DNA of 64,000 nucleotides from positions 1 to 64,000 of the forward strand of contig NZ_JAUYAF010000065.1 in NCBI RefSeq assembly GCF_030693625.1, given 5' to 3'. A model generated the notes under the pieces. The model saw only the letters and a program-made list of their open reading frames with translations. It did no database searches and had not been told where the DNA came from. The position numbers were made by a program, and so were the translations under genes. This stretch comes from Phenylobacterium sp. GTDB lineage: Bacteria > Pseudomonadota > Alphaproteobacteria > Caulobacterales > Caulobacteraceae. Shown one piece after another: positions 37,946 to 45,357 of the stretch. The number at the start of each line of letters is the position of its first letter. Within the stretch, counting starts at the first letter, position 1.

Positions 37946-38285
37946 ATGAGACTGCTGCTAGCCGCGGCCCTAGCCTTCACGGCCATTGGAGCGACCGTCG
38001 CTCAGACCGGCGGAGCTATAGAGGCCAGGCCGGGCGCGCATGCTGCAGACCACGCCGGCATGACTCTGGCCGACGGCGAAGGCGTGGTGAAGTCGGTCGA
38101 CGCCAGGGTCGGGACCGACGATCCAGCTCGCCCCCATCCCCGCGCTCAAGTGGCCGGCCATGACTATTCCGTTCAAGGCGACACCGCCTTCGACCCTGCA
38201 GAGCGCAAAGACCGGCCAGGCCGTCCGCATCAAGCTTATGCAAATGAACGGTGCGACCACGGCGACAGCGATCCAAAGGAAGTAG
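37946..38285 (+). pseudogene. cusF: CusF-like periplasmic copper-binding protein, frameshifted
   Basis: From the ATG at 37946 the frame encodes a signal peptide (MRLLLAAALAFTAIGATVAQ) and GEGVVKSVDARVGT. After position 38117 the CusF sequence continues in another frame: IQLAPIPALKWPAMTIPFKA, then LQSAKTGQAVRIKLMQMNG, ending at 38285. KWPAMTIPF holds the Trp and Met that bind Cu(I)/Ag(I) in CusF. One extra base, or two missing, near 38117 accounts for the break. Without a frame change the protein would lose its metal site. A sequencing error must be excluded. It is convergent with cueR. Confidence 0.75.
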
Positions 38286-38305
38286 TTCAGCGCCGGACTT
38301 CACCT

Positions 38306-38713
38306 TCACCGCGAGCCGGTGGGTGGGGTCCGTTCGACCTTGCCAAGGATAGGCGCCTCCGGGCGCTCCCCCTCCGCGCAGGCCGACGACAAGTCGCGCA
38401 ACACGTCGGCCAGGGTTTGCAGCCCCGCGATGCGCGTCTCAAGGTCGGCGAGATGCTGGTCGGCTGTCGCCCGAACCTCCTCTGCTGGGCGCTCGCGCTC
38501 ACGCCAGAGCCCGAGAAGCCGAGCTATCTCTTCGACGGAAAACCCAAGATCTCGGGCGCGCCGTATGAAAGTCAGCTCATTGACCTCGCGCGAGCCGAAG
38601 TTTCGGTAGTTCCCTTCGGTCCGGTCAGTGAGACGCACCAAGCCGATCCGCTCGTAATAGCGGATCATCTTGGTTGAGACGCCTGAGGCTTCCGCCGCCC
38701 GACCGATGTTCAT
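38306..38713 (-). CDS. cueR: CueR-like MerR-family regulator missing one metal ligand
   Basis: 135 residues from the ATG at 38713 with GGAGG upstream. The N-terminal winged helix (MNIGRAAEASGVSTKMIRYYERIGL and NYRNFGSREVNELTFIRRARDLGFS) is very close to CueR. CueR binds Cu(I) with C112 and C120. Here C112 is present (SSACAEGERPEAPIL) but position 120 is alanine. The protein may sense metal differently, bind more weakly, or be defective. A MerR-type promoter lies just upstream of the gene and another before copA at 43468. Confidence 0.82.
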   Translation of the reverse strand: MNIGRAAEASGVSTKMIRYYERIGLVRLTDRTEGNYRNFGSREVNELTFIRRARDLGFSVEEIARLLGLWRERERPAEEVRATADQHLADLETRIAGLQTLADVLRDLSSACAEGERPEAPILGKVERTPPTGSR

Positions 38714-38732
38714 GCCCACCGCACCTCCGTTG

Positions 38733-38764
38733 GATATACGTCTAGAGAGGCCCCCACCCCTCAA
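38733..38764 (-). promoter_or_regulatory. Probable cueR promoter with long spacer
   Basis: On the minus strand a -35-like TTGAGG (38764-38759) and a -10-like TATATC (38738-38733) are separated by 20 bases, with a GAGG...CCTC symmetry in the spacer. Overlong 19-20 base spacers are characteristic of MerR-family controlled promoters. Confidence 0.4.
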
Positions 38765-38784
38765 GGCGGCGCGACGAAGGCGCT

Positions 38785-38946
38785 CAACGCGCGTGTGAGG
38801 CAGCCAACACCATTGCGCAGGACCAGCTGCAGGCTGTGGAAGCCAAGACAGCCCAGCTTGAGGCCCTGCGGGTCGAACTGGGACGAATGGTCTCCGCGCA
38901 ATGCAGCGGCCCGGCAGCCGAGCGCCGCGTGATAGTCAATCAGTAA
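38785..38946 (+). pseudogene. MerR-family regulator, C-terminal remnant
   Basis: 54 in-frame codons without a start: a helix reading AANTIAQDQLQAVEAKTAQL, then EALRVELGRMVSAQCSGPAAE ending in VIVNQ. This matches the dimerisation helix and metal-binding end of MerR-family metal regulators, including a Cys at the place of the first ligand. The DNA-binding half is absent. Confidence 0.45.
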
Positions 38947-38982
38947 CCACGGCCTCTGCGTCTAGGACCACGTGCCAGCTGG

Positions 38983-39135
38983 GTGCTGTTGGTTCTTACA
39001 GCGCTGATCGCCTTGGCGAATGGCGCGCTCTTAAGCGTGCTCTTCAGCAAAATGACTTCAATGAAGGTCTTTGGAATTCCACTGGCCTATCTGTTTGGGA
39101 TCAGCTGCGGATGTCAGGGCGGTGAGGAACGCTAG
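38983..39135 (+). CDS. Possible tiny membrane protein ending in a Cys motif
   Basis: 50 codons from GTG 38983: one or two hydrophobic segments (VLLVLTALIALANGALLSVL and VFGIPLAYLFGIS) followed by CGCQGGEER. It follows the MerR remnant on the same strand. There is no good ribosome binding site, so it may be a remnant of a larger membrane protein or not expressed. Confidence 0.3.
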   Translation: MLLVLTALIALANGALLSVLFSKMTSMKVFGIPLAYLFGISCGCQGGEER

Positions 39136-39259
39136 AGCCGACGCGCCGTCAGTCCGAAGAGACATGGCCGTTCCAATGTGTTGCTGATGACGGTCGGCGG
39201 ACTCGCCGGCGCGATCCTCGCCCCGACGAAGGTCATGGCGACCGTTCCAAGGACCTCCC

Positions 39260-39970
39260 ATGCTGCAAACTTCCTTCGCAACTTGGTCTAGGCGCTTGTG
39301 GCTCGGCCTCGCTCTGCTGCTGCTCACCGGTCTGTTGTCACAAGCCTTGGCCCACGGCGTCGCCGAGGGCGACAAGGGCTACATACAGGAGAGTTCCGGC
39401 GTCCTGTTCATGCCGTTTGTCTACCTTGGCGCCAAGCACATGATCACCGGCTACGATCACCTGCTGTTCCTGTTCGGGGTGATCTTCTTTCTCTACCGGC
39501 TCAAGGCCGTCAGCCTCTATGTGACCATGTTCGCCCTCGGTCACTCCATCACCCTTCTTCTGGGCGTGATGGTGGGTGTCAATGTCAGCGCCTACCTGAT
39601 CGACGCGATCATTGGCCTCTCGGTTGTCTATAAGGCGCTCGACAACCTCGGCGCATTTCAACGCTGGTTTGGGGTGCAGCCCAACACAAAGGCCGCCACC
39701 CTGATCTTCGGCCTGTTCCACGGGTTTGGCCTGGCCACCAAGCTGCAGGACTTCCAGCTCTCCCCCGACGGGCTTTTCGTCAACCTGGTCGCTTTCAACA
39801 TTGGTGTTGAGTTCGGCCAGATCCTGGCGCTCAGCGCGATCCTGATCGCCATGGGCTTCTGGCGGCGCACTTCCGGGTTCTGGACCCACGCCTACACCGC
39901 CAACGTCGGCCTCATGATCGCCGGCTTCGTCCTCACCGGCTACCAACTCGTCGGCTACTTCGTCGCCTGA
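39260..39970 (+). CDS. HupE/UreJ-family membrane protein
   Basis: 236 residues with a signal or first membrane segment and about six more helices. YLGAKHMITGYDHLLFLFGVIFF and ALGHSITLLLG are the conserved HupE/UreJ motifs, with His and Asp that bind metal in the membrane; GLFHGFGLATKL is also typical. The family is proposed to import nickel or cobalt. The CnrX-like Ni/Co sensor encoded 3 kb downstream makes that interesting here. It is followed after 15 bases by the anchor protein gene. Confidence 0.82.
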   Translation: MLQTSFATWSRRLWLGLALLLLTGLLSQALAHGVAEGDKGYIQESSGVLFMPFVYLGAKHMITGYDHLLFLFGVIFFLYRLKAVSLYVTMFALGHSITLLLGVMVGVNVSAYLIDAIIGLSVVYKALDNLGAFQRWFGVQPNTKAATLIFGLFHGFGLATKLQDFQLSPDGLFVNLVAFNIGVEFGQILALSAILIAMGFWRRTSGFWTHAYTANVGLMIAGFVLTGYQLVGYFVA

Positions 39971-39985
39971 CCGGAGATCACACCT

Positions 39986-40630
39986 ATGTACAACAATCAA
40001 AAGCCCGACCCTGCCGACCTGCCCACCACGAGCAGGCTGTTGCGCTCCACCGCCATCGCTGTGGGCGTCGCTGCGACCCTGCTGGTCACGGTGGTGCTTC
40101 CCGCCGAATACGCCGTGGATCCCACCGGAATGGGCCGTCTGCTCGGCCTGACTGACATGGGGACAGTGAAGATGGCCACCTTGAGGGAGGCTGAACAGGA
40201 GGCCACAGCCGCGACGGCGTCTGCAGCTGTACTCACGGCCCGAGCGCCGCGCGCGCCGGACGCCGCCGTCCCTGCGCGAGTCCAAGCTACCGCTCCAGTA
40301 GAGACGGTGCGCGCGCCAAAGACCGAAGAGACGACCCTGACCCTCGCCCCCGGGCAAGGCGTGGAAATCAAGGCCAAGATGCGCAAGGGCGCTTCAGTGA
40401 CCTATGTCTGGGTCACCGATGGTCCGAAGCTGAACTTCGATACCCACGGCGACGGGACCGGCATCTCATACCACGGCTACGGCAAAGGCTCGGAAAGCCG
40501 GTCAGAAGGGGTCCTCACGGCCGCCTTCGATGGTTCGCACGGTTGGTTCTGGCGGAACCGCGCCGGCAAACCAGTTACGGTCACTCTGAAAGTAACAGGT
40601 GACTTCGACGGGCTGAAACGGCTGGTGTGA
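39986..40630 (+). CDS. Transmembrane anchor protein
   Basis: 214 residues. A single membrane segment at about 23-42 is followed by an Ala/Pro-rich stalk and a periplasmic beta-domain (LAPGQGVEIKAKMRKGASVTYVW, then HGDGTGISYHGYGKG and GSHGWFWRNR). Proteins of this type occur directly after HupE-like genes and are usually annotated only as transmembrane anchor proteins. The GWFWRN motif and paired His suggest a ligand site. Function unknown; it probably works with the HupE-like neighbour. Confidence 0.68.
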   Translation: MYNNQKPDPADLPTTSRLLRSTAIAVGVAATLLVTVVLPAEYAVDPTGMGRLLGLTDMGTVKMATLREAEQEATAATASAAVLTARAPRAPDAAVPARVQATAPVETVRAPKTEETTLTLAPGQGVEIKAKMRKGASVTYVWVTDGPKLNFDTHGDGTGISYHGYGKGSESRSEGVLTAAFDGSHGWFWRNRAGKPVTVTLKVTGDFDGLKRLV

Positions 40631-40720
40631 GCGTCTCTTCGTGGGTCGGAAAAGTGATGCCGCGCAAGATGGGGCTTTGGAGTGGCCGCTAGGCGCGGGA
40701 GGGCTGGCGGGGGCGCCCGG

Positions 40721-41143
40721 TCACCCTTCCTTCTGCCGCAGATATTCGCGCAAGTCGGCGATGCCTTTTGTGTTTTCATCGATGGTCATTTGCGCCAGCC
40801 GTTTGGCCGAGGGGTCTGAACCGTGCATGAGCTCGACCTTGGCCATGTCGATGGCCCCTTGGTGGTGGGCGATCATCTTCCGAGCATAGGTCGAGTCGAT
40901 GGTCGCGCCCTTCGCGTTCATCATCGCGTGGTCCATTGTCTTCATGGAGGTCATGAAACCGTCCATGGCTTTGTCCATGTGCGAGCTCACCCCCTTCGTG
41001 CCCTTGTTCATGCCATCCATTCTCGAGTGGTCCATGCCCTTCATCTTGGCGTGGTCCATCTCTCCTTGCGGGTGAGCAAGCGCGGAGGCCGGGGCGATTG
41101 CGAAGACGGAAATCGCGGCAAGGACGCCAAGAGACTTTTGCAT
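40721..41143 (-). CDS. DUF305 (CopM-like) exported protein
   Basis: 140 residues with a signal peptide cleaved near ALAHP. The mature N-terminus is Met/His-rich (GEMDHAKMKGMDHSRMDGMN). The DUF305 core follows: FMTSMKTMDHAMMNAKGATI, then YARKMIAHHQGAIDMAKVEL and MTIDENTKGIADLREYL. In CopM from cyanobacteria these His and Met residues bind copper in the periplasm. It stands alone and is convergent with the anchor protein gene. Nothing coding is seen at 41144-41386. Confidence 0.85.
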   Translation of the reverse strand: MQKSLGVLAAISVFAIAPASALAHPQGEMDHAKMKGMDHSRMDGMNKGTKGVSSHMDKAMDGFMTSMKTMDHAMMNAKGATIDSTYARKMIAHHQGAIDMAKVELMHGSDPSAKRLAQMTIDENTKGIADLREYLRQKEG

Positions 41144-41386
41144 TCTACATTCCAGTTTCTGTTTTGGCCCCGGCTCGAGTCAATCAAGCCGCGGTCTCAC
41201 CCACTGAACCGCCGGCAGCGTCGATTCGTTGCTCTCTGTGTAAACATTCGGCACAGGGCCGACGATCAGATGGCTGGACGAGAGCTCGGCTAACGAGGTT
41301 GAATACGGCGCGCGACGGACACGATCAGATTACGTCAATGGGGCCACGCCGACGCACCCGATAACCCTCCACGCTGGAAATCATCG

Positions 41387-41893
41387 ATGAACCTGACTGC
41401 TCGCTGCAATGGTCTGATCCTCGGCGCCTTGCTCCTCGCCACGCCCGCCGGCGCCTCCGCCCATTCCGAATCTCACCACGCGCCCGCGACAGGCGCGCCT
41501 GCTGCGGCCCCCGTGGACGCGGCCACGGTGGTCGACAACTTCCATGCGGCGCTGACCAGCGGCGATACGGCGCGCGCCGCCGAGATGCTAAGCGAGGCGG
41601 TGCTCATCTTCGAAGGAGGAGGGGCTGAGCGATCTAGGTCTGAGTACGCCGCGAGCCACCTCGCGGCCGACGCAACCTTCGCAAAAGCTCTGCCCTCGGA
41701 GCTGACGCGACGCACCGGTGGCGCAAGCGCAGACATCGCCTGGGTGGCTAGCGAAGGGCGCACCCGAGGGCGATACAAGGACCGCGACGTGGATCAGATC
41801 ACCACCGAAACGATGATCCTGCGGAAGACGGCCGGCGCCTGGCGGATCGTCCATGTGCATTGGTCGTCGCGGGCTGCGGCGGCTAAGCGCTAG
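41387..41893 (+). CDS. Exported SnoaL/NTF2-like protein
   Basis: 168 residues with a signal peptide (LILGALLLATPAGASA) and a short His-rich segment (HSESHHAPA). The remainder is one NTF2-like domain: VVDNFHAALTSGDTARAAEML, then SEYAASHLAADATFAKAL and MILRKTAGAWRIVHVHWSS. Such domains are cones that bind small ligands. Periplasmic versions are frequent in copper-resistance islands, with no defined role. Confidence 0.75.
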   Translation: MNLTARCNGLILGALLLATPAGASAHSESHHAPATGAPAAAPVDAATVVDNFHAALTSGDTARAAEMLSEAVLIFEGGGAERSRSEYAASHLAADATFAKALPSELTRRTGGASADIAWVASEGRTRGRYKDRDVDQITTETMILRKTAGAWRIVHVHWSSRAAAAKR

Positions 41894-42107
41894 TCACGCC
41901 ACGACACCGTTAGAAGCGCGCGTAGAAGCGCGCGCCTCGCGCCTGCGGATCGTCGAAAGTCAGATCGACGGTCGCGCACTTAAACCGTGCCTCCCTTCCG
42001 CGCTGCCCATCGTGAAGAAGCGCAACGCGCCCGCGGGCCCCATAAGTGAGGGGCGCGGCGTGCGCCCGGCGTATAGATTCGCAGGGGCGCGAGATCGGGG
42101 ACCGACG

Positions 42108-42401
42108 ATGAATTTGGACTTAGACGACGACTTACGAGCGCTAAGGGCGGAGCAAACACCAGCGTCGTATGAGCTGATTGAGCCTCGCGTTTTGCGCGGC
42201 ATCGCCGCCGCGCGTAAGGCGCGAGAGGCGGCGCCGGCGCTGTACGCCGCGCGCGCCGCCGCGCTAGTCGGGGCGCTGAGCCTCGGGGTCGCGACGGGCG
42301 CCGCCGCTGCCGTAGCGGTAGCCGCCGAGGGCCGGGAGATCTCCGCCTTTTCAGTTCAGGCGGAGCTCGCGCCATCGACCCTGCTGGGTCACCAAAGGTG
42401 A
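42108..42401 (+). CDS. CnrY-like membrane anti-sigma factor
   Basis: 97 residues with an acidic N-terminus (MNLDLDDDLRALRAEQ), one membrane segment (AALVGALSLGVATGAAAAVAV) and a short periplasmic tail. Sequence alone is weak. The call rests on order and coupling: it overlaps by GTGA with a CnrX-like sensor gene, which overlaps an ECF sigma gene, the exact cnrY-X-H layout. Its cytoplasmic head would hold the sigma factor until the sensor binds metal. Confidence 0.65.
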   Translation: MNLDLDDDLRALRAEQTPASYELIEPRVLRGIAAARKAREAAPALYAARAAALVGALSLGVATGAAAAVAVAAEGREISAFSVQAELAPSTLLGHQR

Positions 42402-42838
42402 GAGGGATCGGCCGTGGGCTCGTACTTACCCTCATCCTGACTGTCCTGGCGGCGATCACCGGCACCTGGATCGGCGCGCGTTACATCTACGACCAACGTC
42501 ACCAACCTTCGCTGCATGAGTTCGTGCACGAAGAGCTACGGCTTACGGCGGAGCAGAACTCCCGGCTTGAGGTCCTCGAGCAAGACTTCGCGGTGCGTCG
42601 CCGCGCACGCGAGGCGGAGCTTCGCGCCGCCAACGCCGAACTGGCCCGCGCCATCCAGGCCCGCCATGAGTACTCACCTGAAGTGCAGGCGGCTGTGGAA
42701 CGCTTCCATGACGCTATGGGCGAGTTGCAAAAGGAGACAATTCTCCACGTGCTTGCCATGCGCGCAGTCATGACGCCCGAGCAGGCGGTGCGGTTCGATA
42801 AGCGTATCGCCGAGTCCCTGACCGAACAGGCCACGTGA
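42398..42838 (+). CDS. CnrX-like periplasmic metal sensor
   Basis: 146 residues: an N-terminal membrane anchor and a helical hairpin domain. Every metal ligand known for Cupriavidus CnrX (H42, H46, E63, H119, M123) has a counterpart at the same spacing: H40, H44, E61, H117 and M121 (LHEFVHEE, VLEQD, LHVLAM). That predicts binding of Ni(II) or Co(II). The N-terminal part of the domain resembles CpxP/Spy-like proteins. It starts at a GTG overlapping the anti-sigma gene and overlaps the sigma gene by four bases. Confidence 0.82.
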   Translation: MRGIGRGLVLTLILTVLAAITGTWIGARYIYDQRHQPSLHEFVHEELRLTAEQNSRLEVLEQDFAVRRRAREAELRAANAELARAIQARHEYSPEVQAAVERFHDAMGELQKETILHVLAMRAVMTPEQAVRFDKRIAESLTEQAT

Positions 42839-43407
42839 AAGAGGACGTAGATCTCGACGCCGATCTCGTCGCGCGCGCGCGGGACGGTGATGACCAAGCG
42901 TTCGGTGAGCTTTTACGACGCTACAAACCAGCGATTTTCGGTTTCGTGCGCCGATACGTCGGCGACGCCGACGTTGCGGTCGACGTGGTCCAGGAGACAT
43001 TCATCGCCGCATGGCTAGCGCTCGCGCGTTACGACGGGCGCCGACCACTCCGGGTCTGGCTTCGCGCCATTGCGCTGAACAAGTGCCGCGACCGAGGAAG
43101 ACGGTTAGCCGTTCGCCGCTTCATCCTGGGCGATAAGGACGACCTCTCGCCTGAAGCCCAGGCACAGCCTGATCCGGCACCTCTCGGCGAAGCGCAACTG
43201 ATCTCCGCCGAGCGCCGGGCCATCATCCAAAAGGCGATTGAGACGCTTCCTGCGAAACTCAAGGAGCCGCTGCTCCTGACCTACTTCGATGAATTGACCC
43301 AGGAGGAGGCCGCAGACCTGTTGGGCGTCACCGTGAAGGCCATCGAAACGCGCGTGTACCGCGCCCGGCAGCGACTCGCTGAGCTTCTCGACCGCACCGC
43401 GATTTAA
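42835..43407 (+). CDS. CnrH-like ECF sigma factor
   Basis: 190 residues, GTG start overlapping the sensor gene. Region 2: YKPAIFGFVRRYVGDADVAV, then DVVQETFIAAWLALARYDG; region 4: LTYFDELTQEEAADLLGVTV, then KAIETRVYRARQRL. It would be released by the CnrX/CnrY pair when metal is sensed and then transcribe target genes. The next gene, copA at 43525, has a CueR-type promoter instead, so the sigma targets are not obvious in this window; the cassette may mainly autoregulate or act elsewhere. Confidence 0.85.
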   Translation: MKEDVDLDADLVARARDGDDQAFGELLRRYKPAIFGFVRRYVGDADVAVDVVQETFIAAWLALARYDGRRPLRVWLRAIALNKCRDRGRRLAVRRFILGDKDDLSPEAQAQPDPAPLGEAQLISAERRAIIQKAIETLPAKLKEPLLLTYFDELTQEEAADLLGVTVKAIETRVYRARQRLAELLDRTAI

Positions 43408-43467
43408 GCTCCACATTCCTCAGGGGCGGCCGCCTCACGCTGCGTAGTTCTATCGTGCAGTGGGCGC

Positions 43468-43498
43468 TTGACCTTCCCCCCGCGGGAAGCCCGATACC
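43468..43498 (+). promoter_or_regulatory. CueR-type promoter of copA-copB
   Basis: TTGACC at 43468-43473 is the -35. The dyad ACCTTCC-N7-GGAAGCC (43471-43491) fits the CueR operator in the spacer. GATACC at 43493 is a -10 after a 19-base spacer. The long spacer with this dyad is diagnostic for MerR-family copper activators. It lies 27 bases before the copA start. Confidence 0.8.
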
Positions 43499-43524
43499 GC
43501 TGAATTCACGACGCAGGACAGCTG

Positions 43525-45357
43525 ATGCCCCGGCCCTTACCTCACTTTGACCGCCGCTCGCTCCTTCGAGGCGCCGCCATTCTCGGCGCCGGCGCGGCGG
43601 TTAGTGCGCTGCTGCCTAGTTGGGCGCTCAGCGCCTCTCCAGGGGTGGTCTCCACCCTGCCGACGGTGTCAGGCGACGACATCAAACTCACCATCGGCCA
43701 CACGCCGGTCACCATCGACGGCAAGTCACAGCATGCGGTGACCATCAACGGCACGGTCCCTGGTCCGCTATTGCGGCTGCGGGAAGGCCAGCGCGCGCGA
43801 ATTTCGGTGACCAACACTTTGGACGAAGAGAGCTCCATCCACTGGCATGGCCTCCTCGTCCCGTTTCAGATGGATGGCGTGCCCGGCGTGAGCTTCCCCG
43901 GCATCCCGCCTGGGGAGACTTTCGTCTACGAGTTCCCGGTCATCCAGTCGGGGACCTACTGGTATCACAGCCATTCCTCGCTCCAGGAGGCGGAGGGCCA
44001 CTACGCCCCCATCGTGATCGAGCCCGCCAAGCCCGATCCGGTCGTCTCCGAGCGAGAACATGTCATCGTGCTCGCCGATCACAGCGAGATGCACCCGCAC
44101 CTGGTCTTCAAGCGCTTGAAGCAGCAGGCGGGGGTGTTCAACTTCCAGCGCCAGACGATCGCCGGCCTGCTGGCAGGCAAGGACCAGACGCTTGCCGAGC
44201 GGATCGAGTGGGCGAAGATGCTCATGGACCCGACGGACATCTCCGACGTCACCGGCTCGGCGCAGACCTTCCTGGTCAATGGCCATGGTCCCAAGGACAA
44301 CTGGACCGGGCTCTTCAGCCCCGGAGAGCGGGTGCGGCTGCGCTTCGTCAACGCCGCGGCCCAGATGATCTTCAATGTCCGCATTCCGGGCCTCAAGCTC
44401 ACGGTCGTGGCGGCGGACGGCCAGAATGTGCGCCCAATCGAGGTGGACGAATTCCAGATCGGCAACGCCGAGACCTACGACATCATCGTCCAGCCGACGG
44501 AGGACGGGGCCTACACCCTGGTCGCCGAAGCCATTGACCGGTCGGGCATGGCGCGCGCAACCCTCGCGCCACGCGCTGGGATGAGGGCCGCCGTTCCGCC
44601 CCTGCGTGAGCGCCCGATCCTGACCATGAAAGATATGGGCATGGACATGTCGGCGCACGGCGGCCACGACGCCATGGCTGGAATGGACCACGCCAGCATG
44701 CCAGGGATGGATCACCAGGCGATGGCGGCCAGTCCGCCGCCCGGCATGGCCCCGCCGCGCAAGCGCGGCTCTGACGTCATGGGCGACATGAGCGGCATGG
44801 ATATGAACATGCTCGACTGGTCGAAGGCGCCCGGGGTCAAGAAGGGCCCCGGCGTGCAAATGATCGCGCCAATGCCGATGGACCGCACCGGCGAGCCCGG
44901 CCTTGGACTGGAAAGCGTGGGCCACCGGGTGCTGGTCTACAAGGACTTGGTTGCTCTCGAGCCGAACCCCGATTCCCGGCCGCCCGATCGAGCCTTGGAT
45001 ATCCACCTGACCGGAAACATGGAGCGCTTCTGGTGGGGCTTTGACGGCTGGAAGTTCAGCGAGAACCCGCCGCCCTACGCGTTCCGCACCGGAGAGCGGG
45101 TGCGCGTCACCTTGATCAATGACTCCATGATGACACACCCGATTCACCTGCATGGGCACTTCTTCGAGCTGGTGCATGGTCCCGTCGGACACATGCCCCG
45201 AAAGCACACCGTCAACGTGGCGCCCGGCGGAAAGGTGACCTTCGACATGACCGCCGAGGCGGGCGACTGGGCCTTCCATTGCCACATGCTCTACCACATG
45301 CACGCCGGCATGTTCCAAGTGTTCAAGGTGCGGCCGGCGCAAGGAGTCGCGGCATGA
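43525..45357 (+). CDS. copA: Multicopper oxidase CopA/PcoA
   Basis: 610 residues exported by the Tat pathway (FDRRSLLRGAAILG). Copper-site motifs are HWHG at 106-109, YWYHSHSS, HPIHLHGHFFE and HCHMLYHMHAGMFQ. A Met/His-rich insert (MDMSAHGGHDAMAGMDHASM and MSGMDMNMLDW) binds extra copper, as in PcoA and CueO. It oxidises Cu(I) in the periplasm. It is followed, with an ATGA overlap, by copB, and its promoter is of CueR type. It differs from the ATPase also called copA at 8444. Confidence 0.94.
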   Translation: MPRPLPHFDRRSLLRGAAILGAGAAVSALLPSWALSASPGVVSTLPTVSGDDIKLTIGHTPVTIDGKSQHAVTINGTVPGPLLRLREGQRARISVTNTLDEESSIHWHGLLVPFQMDGVPGVSFPGIPPGETFVYEFPVIQSGTYWYHSHSSLQEAEGHYAPIVIEPAKPDPVVSEREHVIVLADHSEMHPHLVFKRLKQQAGVFNFQRQTIAGLLAGKDQTLAERIEWAKMLMDPTDISDVTGSAQTFLVNGHGPKDNWTGLFSPGERVRLRFVNAAAQMIFNVRIPGLKLTVVAADGQNVRPIEVDEFQIGNAETYDIIVQPTEDGAYTLVAEAIDRSGMARATLAPRAGMRAAVPPLRERPILTMKDMGMDMSAHGGHDAMAGMDHASMPGMDHQAMAASPPPGMAPPRKRGSDVMGDMSGMDMNMLDWSKAPGVKKGPGVQMIAPMPMDRTGEPGLGLESVGHRVLVYKDLVALEPNPDSRPPDRALDIHLTGNMERFWWGFDGWKFSENPPPYAFRTGERVRVTLINDSMMTHPIHLHGHFFELVHGPVGHMPRKHTVNVAPGGKVTFDMTAEAGDWAFHCHMLYHMHAGMFQVFKVRPAQGVAA

